Shown: positions 34,983 through 43,630 of the stretch, piece by piece
Layout: each line of letters starts with the position of its first letter
How positions within the stretch are numbered: position 1 is the stretch's first letter
NCBI RefSeq assembly: GCF_027270315.1
Contig: NZ_CP114413.1
Coordinates: 3,596,001-3,660,000 of the forward strand
Reading direction: 5' to 3'
Length of the DNA stretch: 64,000 nucleotides
From: Streptomyces cinnabarinus
GTDB taxonomy: Bacteria; Actinomycetota; Actinomycetes; Streptomycetales; Streptomycetaceae
Position numbers and translations under genes: made by a program
The notes under the pieces: model-generated
What the model was told of the DNA's origin: nothing
What the model saw: the letters and a program-made list of their open reading frames with translations, nothing else
Databases searched by the model: none

Positions 34983-35019
34983 GGGCCACCCCGTACCGAG
35001 GAGTGGTACGGGGTGGCCC
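34983..35019. terminator. Hairpin terminator after the amino-acid permease
   Basis: A perfect 15-bp stem (GGGCCACCCCGTACC with its complement) and a 7-nt loop. It lies between the permease stop and mec on the same strand. Confidence 0.8.
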
Positions 35020-35040
35020 ATATGCCGGACAGCTGAGGCA

Positions 35041-35105
35041 CCCCAGGGGCGCGGGGAACTGCGCGACCAGCCAGGACGGCGCCGCAGCCGAAGACCGGCC
35101 CTCTC
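35041..35105. repeat. Common Streptomyces intergenic repeat
   Basis: Contains GGGGCGCGGGGAACTGCGCG, which recurs in many Streptomyces intergenic regions (established observation, from memory). No coding content. Confidence 0.6.
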
Positions 35106-35115
35106 AGTGAAGCGT

Positions 35116-36543
35116 CTAGCCGACCTTCTCGAACTCCGGCTCGCGTCGCTGCGTGACCTCGGGGTTCCGGGACTTCAGCACCAGCCAGCCGGCACCGAGC
35201 GCCGCGGCCCAGCCGGCCATCACGTACAGGCAGACCCGGGAGTCGGCGTCGTAGGCGATGAGGCCGGTGACGAAGAGCAGGAAGACGATGGCGACCCAGC
35301 TGCACTTCGCGCCGCCCGGGGCCGGGAAGGACGAGGCGGGCAGGCGGCCCGCGTCGACCGCGCGGCGGTACAGGACGTGGCTGACGAGGATCATGAGCCA
35401 GGTCCAGATGCCGGCCGCGGTGGCGACGGAGACGACGTAGCCGAAGGCCTTCTCCGGGACGATGTAGTTCAGCACCACGCCGATGCCCATGAAGACGACC
35501 GAGACGCCGATGCCAAGCGCGGGCGTCTTGGTGGAGGACAGCTTGCTGAAGACGCGCGGGGCCTCGCCGTTGTCGGCCAGGGTGCGCAGCATGCGGCCGG
35601 TGGAGTACATGCCCGAGTTGCAGGACGACAGCGCGGCGGTGAGCACCACGAAGTTGACGATGCCGGCGCCGGCCGGGATGCCGATGACCGCGAAGGCCTT
35701 CACGAAGGGGCTGACGCCCTCGGCGAACTCGGTCCACTTGACCACGCACAGGATGACGGTGAGGGCACCGACGTAGAAGAGCGCGATGCGCCAGGGCAGG
35801 GTGTTGATCGCCTTGGGGAGGGTCTTCTCGGGGTTCTCCGACTCGCCCGCGGTGACGCCGACCAGCTCGACGGCGAGGTAGGCGAACATGACGCCCTGGA
35901 GGGTCATCAGGGAGGAGCCGATGCCCTTGGGGAAGAAGCCGTCGAAGGCCCAGAGGTTGGAGACCGCGGCGGTGTCACCGGCGGAGCTGAAGCCGAAGGT
36001 GAGGACGCCGAGGCCGATCACGATCATGCCGATCAGCGCGGTCACCTTGACCATCGAGAACCAGAACTCGATCTCGCCGAACAGCTTCACCGAGATCAGG
36101 TTGGCCGCGAACAGCACCACCAGGAAGACCAGGGCCGTGACCCACTGCGGGACCTGCGGGAACCAGTAGTTGACGTAGATCGCGGCTGCCGTCAGTTCGG
36201 CCATACCGGTGACGACCCACATCAGCCAGTACGTCCAGCCGGTGAAATAGCCGAAGAACGGGCCGAGGAACTCGCGGGAGTACTCCGCGAAGGAGCCCGA
36301 GACCGGGCGGTACAGGAGCAGCTCGCCGAGCGCCCGCATGATGAAGAAGATGATGACGCCCGCGAGGGCGTACATGAGGATGAGGCTGGGACCGGCCTTG
36401 GCGATGTTCGCCCCGGCCCCCAGGAAGAGGCCGACGCCGATGGCGCCGCCGATGGCGATCATCTGGACCTGGCGGCTGCCGAGGCCGCGCTCGTAGCCCT
36501 CTTCTTCCGGAGCCTTCTCCGTGTCGACCTGAGCGGAGGTCAT
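35116..36543 (-). CDS. Amino-acid permease (AAT/GABA-permease family)
   Basis: 475 residues and 12 hydrophobic helices. The first (VQMIAIGGAIGVGLFLGAG) holds the family GGAIGTGLF-type motif. The next segments are ELLLYRPVSGSFAEYSREFLGP and GWTYWLMWVVTGMAELTAAAIY, conserved in D-alanine/glycine/serine and GABA permeases. It imports an amino acid with protons; the substrate cannot be read from sequence. ATG 36543 follows an AGAAAGG about 12 nt upstream. Confidence 0.92.
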   Translation of the reverse strand: MTSAQVDTEKAPEEEGYERGLGSRQVQMIAIGGAIGVGLFLGAGANIAKAGPSLILMYALAGVIIFFIMRALGELLLYRPVSGSFAEYSREFLGPFFGYFTGWTYWLMWVVTGMAELTAAAIYVNYWFPQVPQWVTALVFLVVLFAANLISVKLFGEIEFWFSMVKVTALIGMIVIGLGVLTFGFSSAGDTAAVSNLWAFDGFFPKGIGSSLMTLQGVMFAYLAVELVGVTAGESENPEKTLPKAINTLPWRIALFYVGALTVILCVVKWTEFAEGVSPFVKAFAVIGIPAGAGIVNFVVLTAALSSCNSGMYSTGRMLRTLADNGEAPRVFSKLSSTKTPALGIGVSVVFMGIGVVLNYIVPEKAFGYVVSVATAAGIWTWLMILVSHVLYRRAVDAGRLPASSFPAPGGAKCSWVAIVFLLFVTGLIAYDADSRVCLYVMAGWAAALGAGWLVLKSRNPEVTQRREPEFEKVG

Positions 36544-36896
36544 GTATTCGTGCGCCTTTCTCCACGCCGAACCGGGCCTCTCGTCGGCCTCGGATCGGTT
36601 CTCGATCCCCCCGGATTGATGGAGCGGTGCCTGGCCGACGATGGTCGGCTCGGTGGCGCACCCGGCCGAACATTCGGGTGGTGTTCGGTCCGAGCGGTCG
36701 TGAAGATCTATCACGGCCGCAACGTTGATCGCCGGGGTCGCATGTGGCGCATCACATAGGGAGAAGGGCGCAAACGGTCGACAAAAGGGACACAGCAGGC
36801 CAGGAGGGTGACGCGATCGTTATTCGGATTTGAGCGTCCGCTGAGCGAACGCGCGGAACGGTCACAACCGTCACCATCAGGGCATCTGCAGGGAGT
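36544..36896. other. Intergenic region upstream of the permease, no gene
   Basis: 353 bp between the permease start and the DUF2017 stop. It holds the permease promoter region. ATGTGGCGCATCACAT near 36739-36754 is a short inverted repeat but its spacing does not fit a CRP site. A GGTCACAACCGTCACC segment near 36859 is unassigned. No coding frame is convincing. Confidence 0.5.
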
Positions 36897-37499
36897 TCAC
36901 GGCATCAGCGTGGAGACGAGGGACTCCTGGAGCCCGCCCAGCCAGAGGTAGGCCATCACCATCGGCTTACGGGGGTCCTCGTCCGGAAGCCGGTAGAGCA
37001 GGTCCGTGTCGTCCTCGTCGACGATGTCCAGCCGGGAGCCGATCGCCAGGCGCAGGTCGTTGAGGGAACTGAGCCATTGCCGGGACTCCCCCGGCGCCAG
37101 CTTCAGCACCGCGCCGCCGTCACCGGCGGAGCTGAGCTCGTCCAGGGAGCGGATCACCGCGAGGGCGTTCTCCCGCTTGCCGGCCCGCAGGTCGTTCTCG
37201 GTGTAGCGGCGGAACTCGGCGGAGTACGCGCGCTCCTCCTCGGCCTGCTGGGGCCCCGGGGTGCCCTCGGGGTCGCTGTAGGCGTCGGGGAAGAGCCGGC
37301 GCAGCACGGGGTCGGAGGGCGGTTCGCTCGGTCCGTCGGCGAAGAGCTCGGCGAGCGGGTCGTCGGGCTTGTCTGCGCCGGGTCCCGGGCCGATCAGCTC
37401 CAGGAGCTGGACGGCCAGTGACCGGATGATGGAGATCTCGACGTCGTCGAGGGCGACGGCCGCGCCGCCGCCGGGGAGCGGTTCGAAGGTTCCTGGCAT
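36897..37499 (-). CDS. DUF2017 protein
   Basis: 200 residues, unrecognised fold, soluble. N-terminal VEISIIRSLAVQLLELIGP and C-terminal RLDIVDEDDTDLLYRLPDEDPRKP with YLWLGGLQESLV are the parts shared by actinobacterial DUF2017 proteins. It follows clpS by 12 nt on the same strand, and this pairing is stable in actinobacteria. A role with ClpS-ClpA/C adaptor proteolysis is inference from position only. Confidence 0.88.
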   Translation of the reverse strand: MPGTFEPLPGGGAAVALDDVEISIIRSLAVQLLELIGPGPGADKPDDPLAELFADGPSEPPSDPVLRRLFPDAYSDPEGTPGPQQAEEERAYSAEFRRYTENDLRAGKRENALAVIRSLDELSSAGDGGAVLKLAPGESRQWLSSLNDLRLAIGSRLDIVDEDDTDLLYRLPDEDPRKPMVMAYLWLGGLQESLVSTLMP

Positions 37500-37511
37500 C
37501 AGCGCTGGTCG

Positions 37512-37829
37512 CTACTTCCGGTCCTGCTGGAGGGTGGCCCACAGACCGTAACCGTGCATGGCCTGCACATCGCGTTCCATCTCCTCGCGGGTTCCGCTGG
37601 AGACGACCGCCCGGCCCTTGTGGTGGACATCGAGCATGAGCTTGGTGGCCTTGTCCTTGGGATAGCCGAAGTACGTCTGGAAGACGTACGTCACGTAGCT
37701 CATGAGGTTGACCGGGTCGTTGTGGACGATCGTGACCCAGGGGACGTCGGGCTCGGGAACGGCGAAAACCTCTTCCGCCGACTCGGTGCGTTCGATCTCT
37801 ACGGGAGCGGGTGACGTCACATGGCCCAT
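37512..37829 (-). CDS. clpS: ATP-dependent Clp protease adaptor ClpS
   Basis: 105 residues. After a variable head, the ClpS core starts at VPWVTIVHNDPVNLMSYV, followed by DKATKLMLDVHHKGRAVV. It binds N-end-rule (bulky hydrophobic) N-termini and hands substrates to the Clp ATPase. Its N-terminal MGHVTS follows ATG 37829. It is divergent from pncB, with 57 bp between starts. Confidence 0.95.
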   Translation of the reverse strand: MGHVTSPAPVEIERTESAEEVFAVPEPDVPWVTIVHNDPVNLMSYVTYVFQTYFGYPKDKATKLMLDVHHKGRAVVSSGTREEMERDVQAMHGYGLWATLQQDRK

Positions 37830-37886
37830 GCTGCCACGCCCCCGATAAATCGTCACACTGACGCGAAGTGGGGTAGCATCTTCGTC

Positions 37887-39233
37887 ATGAACACAGCGGA
37901 CCTTGGGCTGCCGGTGGATGTTCCCTCGACGGCGCTCTTCACGGACCAGTACGAGCTGACGATGCTCCGGGCGGCTCTCCGGGCGGGCACGGCCGAGCGG
38001 CGGAGCGTGTTCGAGGTCTTCACCCGACGGTTGCCGAACGGGCGCCGGTACGGCGTGGTCGCGGGCACCGGGCGGGTGCTGGACGCGGTGGAGAACTTCC
38101 GCTTCGACGAGGGCGTCCTCGGCTTCCTGCGCGAGCGGGCCATCGTCGACGAGGAGACCCTGGACTGGCTCGCCGGGTACCGCTTCAGCGGCGACATCTG
38201 GGGCTACCCGGAGGGCGAGGTGTATTTCCCCGGCTCGCCGATCATGCGGGTCGAGGGCTCCTTCGCCGAGTGCGTGCTGCTGGAGACGGTGATCCTCTCC
38301 ATCCTCAACCACGACTCCGCCATCGCCGCGGCGGCCTCCCGGATGTCCTCGGCCGCGGGCGAGCGGCCGCTGATCGAGATGGGTGCCCGGCGCACCCATG
38401 AGCTGGCCGCGGTCGCCGCCGCGCGCGCCGCGTACATCGGCGGCTTCACCACCACCTCCGACCTGGCCGCCGGCTTTCGCTACGGCATCCCGACCGTCGG
38501 CACCTCCGCGCACGCCTTCACCCTCCTGCACGACCGGGAGCGGGACGCCTTCCAGGCCCAGGTGAACTCGCTCGGCCGGGGCACCACGCTGCTGGTGGAC
38601 ACCTACGACGTCGCCGAGGCGGTGCGTACGGCCGTGGAGGTGGCCGGGCCCGAGCTGGGCGCGGTCCGGATCGACTCCGGCGATCTGCTGCTGGTGGCCC
38701 ACCGGGTGCGCCAGCAGCTGGACGAGCTGGGCGCCCGGGACACGCGGATCATCGTGACCTCGGATCTCGACGAGTACGCCATCGCCTCGCTGGCCGCGGC
38801 GCCGGTGGACGCGTACGGCGTCGGCACCCAGCTGGTGACCGGTTCCGGGCACCCGACCTGCTCGATGGTCTACAAGCTGGTCGCCCGCGCCGAGTCCGCC
38901 GACCCGGGCGCGCCGCTGGTGCCGGTGGCGAAGAAGTCCACCGGCGGCAAGACCTCCATCGGCGGCCGCAAGTGGGCGGCACGGCGGCTGGACGCGTACG
39001 GCGTGGCGGAGGCCGAGGTCATCGGCACCGACGCGGTGCCCGCGGAGCTGGCCGAGCGGCAGCTGCTGGTGGAGCTGGTCAAGGGCGGCGAGGTCGTCGC
39101 GCGCGAGCCGCTGGACGTCGTACGGGACCGGCACATCGCCGCCCGGGCGGGGCTGCCGCTGTCGGCGACACAGTTGTCGCGGGGGGAACCGGTCATTCCG
39201 ACGGAGTACCTGTCCGGGCGCTCGGGTAGCTAA
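37887..39233 (+). CDS. pncB: Nicotinate phosphoribosyltransferase
   Basis: 448 residues. It makes nicotinate mononucleotide from nicotinate and PRPP in NAD salvage. Signature segments: TDQYELTML at the start, RRLPNGRRYGVVAGTGR, IEMGARRTHE, GTSAHAFTLLHD with the phosphorylated-histidine environment, RIDSGDL and GVGTQLVT. TAGCAT 7 nt before ATG 37887 fits a leaderless transcript. The nicotinamidase gene follows 75 bp later, giving a two-step nicotinamide to NaMN route. Confidence 0.95.
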   Translation: MNTADLGLPVDVPSTALFTDQYELTMLRAALRAGTAERRSVFEVFTRRLPNGRRYGVVAGTGRVLDAVENFRFDEGVLGFLRERAIVDEETLDWLAGYRFSGDIWGYPEGEVYFPGSPIMRVEGSFAECVLLETVILSILNHDSAIAAAASRMSSAAGERPLIEMGARRTHELAAVAAARAAYIGGFTTTSDLAAGFRYGIPTVGTSAHAFTLLHDRERDAFQAQVNSLGRGTTLLVDTYDVAEAVRTAVEVAGPELGAVRIDSGDLLLVAHRVRQQLDELGARDTRIIVTSDLDEYAIASLAAAPVDAYGVGTQLVTGSGHPTCSMVYKLVARAESADPGAPLVPVAKKSTGGKTSIGGRKWAARRLDAYGVAEAEVIGTDAVPAELAERQLLVELVKGGEVVAREPLDVVRDRHIAARAGLPLSATQLSRGEPVIPTEYLSGRSGS

Positions 39234-39308
39234 TGCGGGTGCGCCCTCCCGCAGTGCCGTCGAAGTCTCTAGGCTCGTAAGTTCACTCTTAGTCGAAGGA
39301 CGTCCACC

Positions 39309-39899
39309 ATGCGCCGCGCCTTGATCGTCGTAGACGTGCAGAACGACTTCTGCGAAGGGGGCAGCCTCGCGGTGGCCGGCGGGGCCGATGTCGCCGCCGC
39401 CATCACCGAGCTGGTGGGGCAGGCCGCCGGGACCGGCTATCAGCACGTGGTGGCCACCCGGGACCACCACATCGCGCCGGGCGGCCACTTCGCCGACAAT
39501 CCCGACTTCGTACGCTCCTGGCCCGCGCACTGCGTCGCGGGCACCGAGGGGGTCGGCTTCCACCCGAACTTCGCCCCCACCGTCGCCTCCGGCGCGATCG
39601 ACGCGGTCTTCGACAAGGGGGCGTACGCGGCGGCGTACAGCGGGTTCGAGGGCGTCGACGAGAACGGCGTCACGCTCGCCGACTGGCTGCGCGCCCGGGA
39701 GGTGGGCGAGGTGGACGTGGTCGGCATCGCCACGGACCACTGCGTACGGGCCACCGCGGTGGACGCCGCCCGGGAGGGCTTCCGCACCCACGTCCTGCTG
39801 GACCTGACCGCGGGCGTCGCCGAGGCGACCACGGACCGGGCCCTGGAGGAGATGCGCGAGGCCGGGGTGGAACTGACCGGGAAGCCTGTGGTGGCCTAG
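39309..39899 (+). CDS. pncA: Nicotinamidase (isochorismatase-like)
   Basis: 196 residues. It deamidates nicotinamide to nicotinate for PncB. Catalytic triad Asp9 (VVDVQNDF), Lys103 (FDKGAY) and Cys145 (ATDHCVRATA). Metal ligands are Asp52, His54 and His60. The TAG stop codon (39897-39899) is the inner part of the CTAG that bounds the 191-bp repeat element following the gene. Confidence 0.95.
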   Translation: MRRALIVVDVQNDFCEGGSLAVAGGADVAAAITELVGQAAGTGYQHVVATRDHHIAPGGHFADNPDFVRSWPAHCVAGTEGVGFHPNFAPTVASGAIDAVFDKGAYAAAYSGFEGVDENGVTLADWLRAREVGEVDVVGIATDHCVRATAVDAAREGFRTHVLLDLTAGVAEATTDRALEEMREAGVELTGKPVVA

Positions 39900-40086
39900 G
39901 GCCTGTCGTTTGGATCAGTCCGGCGTCGCGGGGTCTGGCACGCGCATCTGCGGCGTTGTCGTCGGTCGCCGACGCTCCGCGTCGACTCCCTCCTCCGCCT
40001 TGCAGCTGCACGCACCAGACCCCGCTCGGCTCGGGCCGGGCAGCACCGCTTCTTGAAGCCGGCCTGATCCAAACGACAGGCCCTAG
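39896..40086. mobile_element. MITE-like element, 191 bp
   Basis: Perfect 23-bp inverted ends (CTAGGGCCTGTCGTTTGGATCAG and its complement) flank a 145-bp GC-rich core with a further subterminal inverted repeat (GCGGGGTCTGG/CCAGACCCCGC). CTAG at both outer ends fits a 4-bp YTAR target duplication of the IS5 type. No transposase. It lies exactly between the stop codons of pncA and the convergent hypothetical gene. Confidence 0.7.
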
Positions 40087-40431
40087 CTACGCCTGCGCCG
40101 CGGGACGTCTCAGCAGGGCCCTGATCGGGCGCCACAGCTCCTGGGCGAGTTCCGGGCCCGTGGCGACACCGTTGTCAGGGGCCGTTCTCCATATGAGGCC
40201 GTCGGGGTGGTGCAGGACCGCGGTGATCTCGTCCGGGGTCGGCGGGGAGGCGTTGCCGCGCAGGTAGACCGCGCGCAGGCCCAGATTGCGCAGCCTGGTC
40301 AGGGCGCGTGCGCGGTTCTGGGCGTGGACCAGGACCCGGACCGAGCCGGTGCCGTCGGCGGTCGGCATGGGCAGGTTCAGCGCCACCACCACGCTGCCGG
40401 TCGGCAGCTTGCAGAAACCTCCTGCGGCCAT
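40087..40431 (-). CDS. Hypothetical protein
   Basis: 114 residues, unrecognised. It opens MAAGGFCKLPTGSVVVALNLPMPT and looks like a small mixed alpha/beta domain (VRVLVHAQNRARALTRLRNLGLRAVYLRGN). A conserved WRTAPDNGVATGPELAQELW segment follows. There is no signal peptide or membrane helix. Its TAG stop touches the end of the MITE-like element. Normal high-GC codon use supports a real gene. Confidence 0.7.
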   Translation of the reverse strand: MAAGGFCKLPTGSVVVALNLPMPTADGTGSVRVLVHAQNRARALTRLRNLGLRAVYLRGNASPPTPDEITAVLHHPDGLIWRTAPDNGVATGPELAQELWRPIRALLRRPAAQA

Positions 40432-40492
40432 GCGGTCACACCCCCGTGTGCGTCGGTGTCAATAAGAGAGCCACAGGACGCACCTAAACACG

Positions 40493-40526
40493 ATCGGCGG
40501 CGACCCGCCAGGGGGTCACCGCCGAT
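40493..40526. terminator. Hairpin terminator after the M6 protease
   Basis: A 14-bp stem with one mismatch (ATCGGCGGCGACCC with GGGTCACCGCCGAT) and a 6-nt loop lies just downstream of the protease gene. Confidence 0.7.
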
Positions 40527-40552
40527 ACGCTTCTGACCTGCGGAATTACCGA

Positions 40553-42904
40553 CTACTTCACCGCACGGCCAACTTCGACCGAGATCGTGGAGCCATTCTT
40601 GGCCTCCTTGACGATCTTGATCTTGGTGTTGGTGTCAGTGATGTTGACGCCCGCGAGCGGGGTCGCCTGGTCGTAGTAGGTGTTCGTGTGGTCGTTGAAG
40701 ACCGGCACACCCTTCGACGACGGGATCTTCGTCGCGACGTCCGCGTTGTGCAGCGTGATGCCGTCCGTGCGGTACAGGCTGAACGGCGAGTCGTAGGCCT
40801 GGATACGGCTGCGCATCAGCGTGCCGTCGGACCACTTCAGCGCCTTGTGGTGGGAGTCCACCGGCAGGATCAGACCGACACCCGGGTGCTTGCTGGTGTT
40901 GTTGTCCGCCTGGGAGGTGTCCCACTTCCAGATCAACAGACCGTTCTGGTACGGGTAGTGCTCCACCCAGCTCGGACGGGTGGTGGAGAAGCCGAAGTTG
41001 TACGGGCCGGCCTTCAGGGTCTTGTCGTACGACACGTACTGGCGGTTCTCGGCGATGTAGTACTGCGCGTAGTCCTTGGTGAAGGACGCGCCCATGCGCT
41101 CGAAGCCGCTCGCCGTCCAGGCCGCGTCCGCGGTCTCGGCGTTGTCGGTGAACAGCGCCGCGCCGTCCGCGGTCACCGAGATGCGGTCGGCCGCGAAGCC
41201 CTTCTCGGCCACGCCGCCGTCGGTGGCGTAGCGGAAGCGCAGGTCGATCTTCTTGCCGGCGTAGGCGTCCAGCGGGAAGGACAGCTTCTTATACGTCTGG
41301 GAGAAGCCGCTCAGCGCGGGCTTGTCGCTGCCGTCCCGGGAGAGGGGCTGGCCGTCGGCCGTGCCGTCCAGGGAGGTCCAGTTGGCGCCGCCGTCGGTGG
41401 ACACCTCGGTGTAGAGGTAGTCATAGCCCGCCTCGATGGCCCACCAGCCGTCGAGGGTCAGCGCCGCCGACGACTTGCCGGTGAGGTCCACCGAACGGGC
41501 CAGCGTGTTCTTGAGGTTGTCGCCGCTGCCGCTCCACCACTGCCGCGTGCCCTCGGCCGGGGTGACGATCTCCGTCGTCACCGGCTTCTTGGGCAGCTCG
41601 ACGATGAGCGCCTGCTTGTTCTTGGTGTTGTACTCGGCGACGCCCAGCTTGTGCTTCGACTTGGTCGCGGCCTTCGCCTTGGCGAAGTCGAGCCAGCCCA
41701 GCTGGAGCTTGTCCCAGGAGGTCATGTCGCCGGGCAGGTCACCGATGGCGTCCTTGCCGGTGCCGAGCCAGGAGCCGGAGGACATGAGCGTCCAGAAGCC
41801 GGTGGAGTTCTCGCCGCCGGCGGTGTCGTAGTGGTCCGGCAGACCGAGGTCGTGGCCGTACTCGTGGGCGAAGACGCCGAGTCCGCCGTTCTCGGGCTGG
41901 ACGGTGTAGTCGCCGACCCAGATGCCGGTGTCGCCGATCTGGGCGCCGCCGAGCTTGTTGCTGTCCGGGCCGGTGGCGCCGGCGTCGGTGCCGAAGGCGT
42001 ACCAGCGGTGGGCCCAGATGGCGTCCTCGCCCTGCGCGCCGCCGCCCGCGGACTCGTCCTCACCGGCGTGCACGACCTGGAAGTGGTCGATGTAGCCGTC
42101 GGACTCGTTGAAGTCGCCGTCGCCGTCGAAGTCGTAGCGGTCCCACTGGTCGAACTGCTTGACGTCCGCCTGGATCTGGGCGTCGGTGCGGCCCGCCGCC
42201 TTCTGCTGGGCGACCCACGAGGTGACACCGTCGCTGACGATGTTCCACACGCTCGGGCAGTTGGTCTCGCCACAGGCGTTGTTGCCGTAACGGGCCTCGT
42301 TGTAGGGGACCTTGACCCAGTCGGAGACCTCGCCGTCGATGGAGTAGCGGCCCGAGGACTGCTTCTCGTAGTACTTCTTCATCGACTCGACACCCTTGCC
42401 GGTGCCGAAGTAGAGGTCCTGGAAGTGCTTCTGGTTGTAGTCCGCCTGCCACGCCGTGCTGTTGTCCTGGGCGCGGTCGGGCTGGGCTATCTGGTTGTGG
42501 GCGGGGCCGGGGGTGCCGCCGAACTCGGGCTTGGTCTGGTCACCGAACTCGACCAGGATCGTGAAGATCTTGTCGGTCTTCTCGCGGCCCAGCTCGACGT
42601 ACTTGCTGTCACCCTTCTTGCTCTTGAGCTCGACGACCTGAGAGCCGGCGCGCTCCTTCACCTGGGCCTTGCCCGAGATGACCTGCTTGAGGGCCTCCTC
42701 GCGCTGGGCCTCCTGGGTCTGGCTCAGCGGGCCTTCGAGGTTGTGGTCGGCCTCGTTGTGCGCCGGCGCCGGGTCGTGCCGGTTGGTGGCGTTCTTGGCC
42801 GTGTCATCGGCCTGCGCCATGGTGAACGTCGAGAACGTGGCGGTGGCCGCCGCGAACGCGACAGCTGTCGCAGCCGCTCTGAACGTCCATGGTCTGCTGG
42901 TCAC
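40553..42904 (-). CDS. Secreted M6-family (immune inhibitor A-type) metalloprotease
   Basis: 783 residues. Sec-type signal (FRAAATAVAFAAATATFSTFTMAQA), a propeptide of about 110 residues, then an M6 catalytic domain with HEYGHDLGLPDHYD (His347, Glu348, His351). A GNWTLMS-like Met-turn region follows (TGFWTLMSSGSW). The C-terminal half has two beta-sandwich domains typical of InhA proteins. It is active outside the cell on proteins; zinc and calcium are expected. GTG 42904 has GGGAGG 7 nt upstream. Confidence 0.93.
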   Translation of the reverse strand: MTSRPWTFRAAATAVAFAAATATFSTFTMAQADDTAKNATNRHDPAPAHNEADHNLEGPLSQTQEAQREEALKQVISGKAQVKERAGSQVVELKSKKGDSKYVELGREKTDKIFTILVEFGDQTKPEFGGTPGPAHNQIAQPDRAQDNSTAWQADYNQKHFQDLYFGTGKGVESMKKYYEKQSSGRYSIDGEVSDWVKVPYNEARYGNNACGETNCPSVWNIVSDGVTSWVAQQKAAGRTDAQIQADVKQFDQWDRYDFDGDGDFNESDGYIDHFQVVHAGEDESAGGGAQGEDAIWAHRWYAFGTDAGATGPDSNKLGGAQIGDTGIWVGDYTVQPENGGLGVFAHEYGHDLGLPDHYDTAGGENSTGFWTLMSSGSWLGTGKDAIGDLPGDMTSWDKLQLGWLDFAKAKAATKSKHKLGVAEYNTKNKQALIVELPKKPVTTEIVTPAEGTRQWWSGSGDNLKNTLARSVDLTGKSSAALTLDGWWAIEAGYDYLYTEVSTDGGANWTSLDGTADGQPLSRDGSDKPALSGFSQTYKKLSFPLDAYAGKKIDLRFRYATDGGVAEKGFAADRISVTADGAALFTDNAETADAAWTASGFERMGASFTKDYAQYYIAENRQYVSYDKTLKAGPYNFGFSTTRPSWVEHYPYQNGLLIWKWDTSQADNNTSKHPGVGLILPVDSHHKALKWSDGTLMRSRIQAYDSPFSLYRTDGITLHNADVATKIPSSKGVPVFNDHTNTYYDQATPLAGVNITDTNTKIKIVKEAKNGSTISVEVGRAVK

Positions 42905-43305
42905 TTGAGATCCTCCCCCGCGTTGGGCGCGCGCGACGGGAGGGTTCCTGGTCATGGAGGGTTCGCGCGCGCGTGATCAACGCGTGTAGTCAAGTGACGT
43001 CATTTGACTAGAGGTTCACCAGAAAAGACAGACCTTGACTTGAGCAGGACAAGTGCACTATGCGAAGTCGAGTTCCGCTTTACGGACACCGGCGGCCTAC
43101 TCGACAGGCGCGTGACGCCGTCCACTTGCTGGACGCCATGACTCCGTGCGCCCCCCGTGCACCGGTACTGTTGGTTAGGTCACGCTTACTGTTCGTTCCG
43201 CTCGGGCATGCACGCGATTAGAGTCGATTGGCGGAACGCCCAGAGGTTGGCGGAATGCCAGGCCCACACCCCCCGTGTACCCCCGATTCCGAGGACACGA
43301 TTCAC
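42905..43305. other. Intergenic regulatory region of the protease gene
   Basis: 401 bp without a convincing gene. It includes the 22-bp palindrome at 42988-43009 (own entry), a related TTGACTTGA at about 43034, and unassigned high-GC sequence that ends in the leader of the small membrane protein gene. Confidence 0.6.
42988..43009. promoter_or_regulatory. 22-bp palindrome upstream of the M6 protease
   Basis: Arms AGTCAAGTGAC / GTCATTTGACT differ at only two symmetric positions. It lies 84 bp upstream of the protease start. It has the size of a dimeric repressor or activator site; the protein is unknown. Confidence 0.55.
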
Positions 43306-43566
43306 ATGCCTCGTCCGACCGCCGCACAGCTCGCCTACGGTTCGTGCACCGTGCTCTTCTCGACCCTCGCCATGCTGCTGCTGTCACAGACGAGTTCGGG
43401 TGCGGCGATCGCGCTCATCGTCGTCGCGGCACTGGCCCTCGGAGTACTGGTCGCGTTGACGGTACCGACGCCCAAGGCCCGGGTGATCGCGATGCGCAGG
43501 CCGTCCCCCGCGGTCACCGCGCAGGACGCGCCCACGCCGGCACCGGTTCCCGAGCGCGCCGCCTGA
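43306..43566 (+). CDS. Small membrane protein
   Basis: 86 residues with two hydrophobic helices (LAYGSCTVLFSTLAMLLLS and GAAIALIVVAALALGVLVALTV) joined by a short SQTSS loop, and a Pro/Ala-rich C-terminal tail. ATG 43306 has GAGG 13 nt upstream; a longer reading from 43228 has no supporting features. Function unknown. It converges with the first RDD gene. Confidence 0.75.
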   Translation: MPRPTAAQLAYGSCTVLFSTLAMLLLSQTSSGAAIALIVVAALALGVLVALTVPTPKARVIAMRRPSPAVTAQDAPTPAPVPERAA

Positions 43567-43630
43567 GCCCACTGCCGCGACACCCCCGCGGCAGCTCACG
43601 TCGTCCCGCGACGTCTCACCGCGCGACGCC

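Noticed and set aside
36739..36754. CRP-like site ATGTGGCGCATCACAT
   Set aside because: Half-site spacing is 4 instead of 6 nt; only 5-bp arms.
37830..39791. Extended N-terminus for ClpS
   Set aside because: Antisense to pncB and pncA; ClpS family proteins are about 100 residues.
43228..43305. N-terminal extension of the small membrane protein
   Set aside because: Residues before the ATG at 43306 show no conserved or structural feature.
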